Shown here: piece after piece, positions 4,965 to 5,697 of the stretch | Layout of the letters: each line of letters begins with the position of its first letter | Position numbering within the stretch: the stretch's first letter is position 1 | NCBI GenBank assembly: GCA_020848855.1 | Contig: JADLHH010000303.1 | Coordinates: 1 to 5,697, forward strand | DNA from: Anaerolineae bacterium | Lineage (GTDB): Bacteria > Chloroflexota > Anaerolineae > Aggregatilineales > Phototrophicaceae | Reading direction: 5' to 3' | Length of the DNA: 5,697 bases | The notes under the pieces: model-generated | What the model was told of the DNA's origin: nothing | Database searches by the model: none | The model's input: the letters and a program-made list of their open reading frames with translations, nothing else | Made by a program: the position numbers and the translations under genes

Positions 4965-5697
4965 CTAGTCGCCGACGGCGGGATGCCCGACGACACCGGC
5001 AGCTTCGCCTTTGCTTGTCTCGATGCTGAAACGCAGGAGATGTGACCAGCGCAGGATAACCACGCCGCCGAGCAAGCCGATCAGCACGCCGTTGAGGATG
5101 AGCGTCGTGCCAATGCCGATGCGGTCGGCAACCGCGCCGAGTAACAGCGCCCCGAATGGGGATGTGCCGATCATCGCCAGCACGTACAGGCTCAGAACGC
5201 GCGCCCTGAAGTTATCCGGCACGACGGTCTGCACCGCTGTGTTCAGGCTAACGAACAACAGGATCATCGACGCGCCAAACATCGCCGTCAGGGCGACGGC
5301 GGGCGAGATGTACCCCTGCATGGCGAGGAATATGTTCGCCAGCGCATTGATGATCAGCGCCCCGGCGATCAGCTTCCCGTGTCCGAAGCGCATCCCCAGC
5401 CAGCCGACCAGAATACCACCCACCACCGACCCGGTTCCCTCGGCGACGCTGAGCGCGGCATAGCCTTCCTGCGGCGAACGCAGCAGAACGTCTGCCACTG
5501 CCGGAAGCATCCGCAGGATGGGCAGGACGAGGAAGCCGCCGATTGCCGCCAGCAGAATCAGCGGCGGGATAAGCGGGTCGTGGCGGGTGAAGCTCAAGCC
5601 TTCGCGCATCTGGCGCAGCGGCGACGTGATGTTCGTGCTGCTGATTGCGTACGGGACGCGCAGCAGGAACATGGCGATCAGCACGATGACATACGAC
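4965..5697 (-). CDS. Major facilitator superfamily exporter, C-terminal half (partial)
   Basis: The frame is open to the right edge, so the N-terminal half is missing; 243 residues are visible. Numbering from the GTG at 5684, I see the end of TM6 (1-15), the central cytoplasmic loop with LRQMREGLSFTRHDP (23-37), and six membrane segments at about 38-62, 74-98, 103-123, 127-150, 162-186 and 192-212. These fit TM7-12 of a 12-TM MFS protein. The FRARVLSLYVLAMIG stretch before TM11 and the GAVADRIG after it match the EntS-like MFS_3 group. Members are proton-driven exporters of siderophores, drugs or similar compounds, but the substrate here cannot be told. The C-terminus is a short soluble tail ending GHPAVGD. 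It is convergent with the YjbR-family gene, with no room for a separate terminator. The GTG at 5684 is internal, not the real start. Confidence 0.88.
   Translation of the reverse strand, partial: SYVIVLIAMFLLRVPYAISSTNITSPLRQMREGLSFTRHDPLIPPLILLAAIGGFLVLPILRMLPAVADVLLRSPQEGYAALSVAEGTGSVVGGILVGWLGMRFGHGKLIAGALIINALANIFLAMQGYISPAVALTAMFGASMILLFVSLNTAVQTVVPDNFRARVLSLYVLAMIGTSPFGALLLGAVADRIGIGTTLILNGVLIGLLGGVVILRWSHLLRFSIETSKGEAAGVVGHPAVGD

Noticed and set aside
5011..5463. A 150-codon plus-strand frame opposite the MFS gene
   Set aside because: It is antisense to a well-supported multi-pass membrane protein, and it is Thr/Ser/Pro/Ala-rich with no domain.

Overview
The window is GC-rich bacterial chromosomal sequence with tightly packed genes on both strands. 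There are no rRNA or tRNA genes, insertion sequences, CRISPR arrays or phage genes that I can see. A Chloroflexota (Anaerolineae-like) origin is a tentative guess. It rests on a secG gene followed by a membrane-anchored family 5 solute-binding protein with a Pro/Thr/Ala-rich linker and no lipobox, and on general gene style. Nothing here fixes the taxon.

Layout, left to right. (1) On the + strand, the last 34 codons of an unidentified gene end one base before a TTGATG start. That start opens a complete beta subunit of the glutaconate CoA-transferase/IpdB superfamily (110-928). The two probably form an alpha/beta pair. The beta subunit has Ala where the classical transferases carry the catalytic Glu. 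(2) Positions 929-1009 hold a striking array of GTGCTGA-like heptamers, four in one arm and two inverted in the other. It forms a long hairpin between convergent genes and, read on the minus strand, ends in six T. (3) On the minus strand there are three genes in the order ctpA-like S41 peptidase (3250-4482), secG (2869-3096) and a family 5 extracellular solute-binding protein (1010-2794). secG has its own good extended -10 promoter. A perfect 9-bp hairpin lies between secG and the binding protein. (4) From a short divergent promoter region, an MmcQ/YjbR family gene (4587-4955, +) points right. It converges, with only 9 bp between stops, on the C-terminal half of an MFS exporter (4965 to the window edge, minus).

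Functionally the minus-strand block is envelope-related: a membrane-anchored C-terminal processing peptidase, a Sec translocon subunit, and an exported ligand-binding protein without its permease. secG and the binding-protein gene are plausibly co-transcribed. ctpA seems to have its own promoter. The CoA-transferase pair, the YjbR protein and the MFS transporter have no evident functional link to that block. I see no clear novel multi-gene system. The items most worth a second look are the heptamer hairpin and the CoA-transferase subunit without its catalytic Glu.
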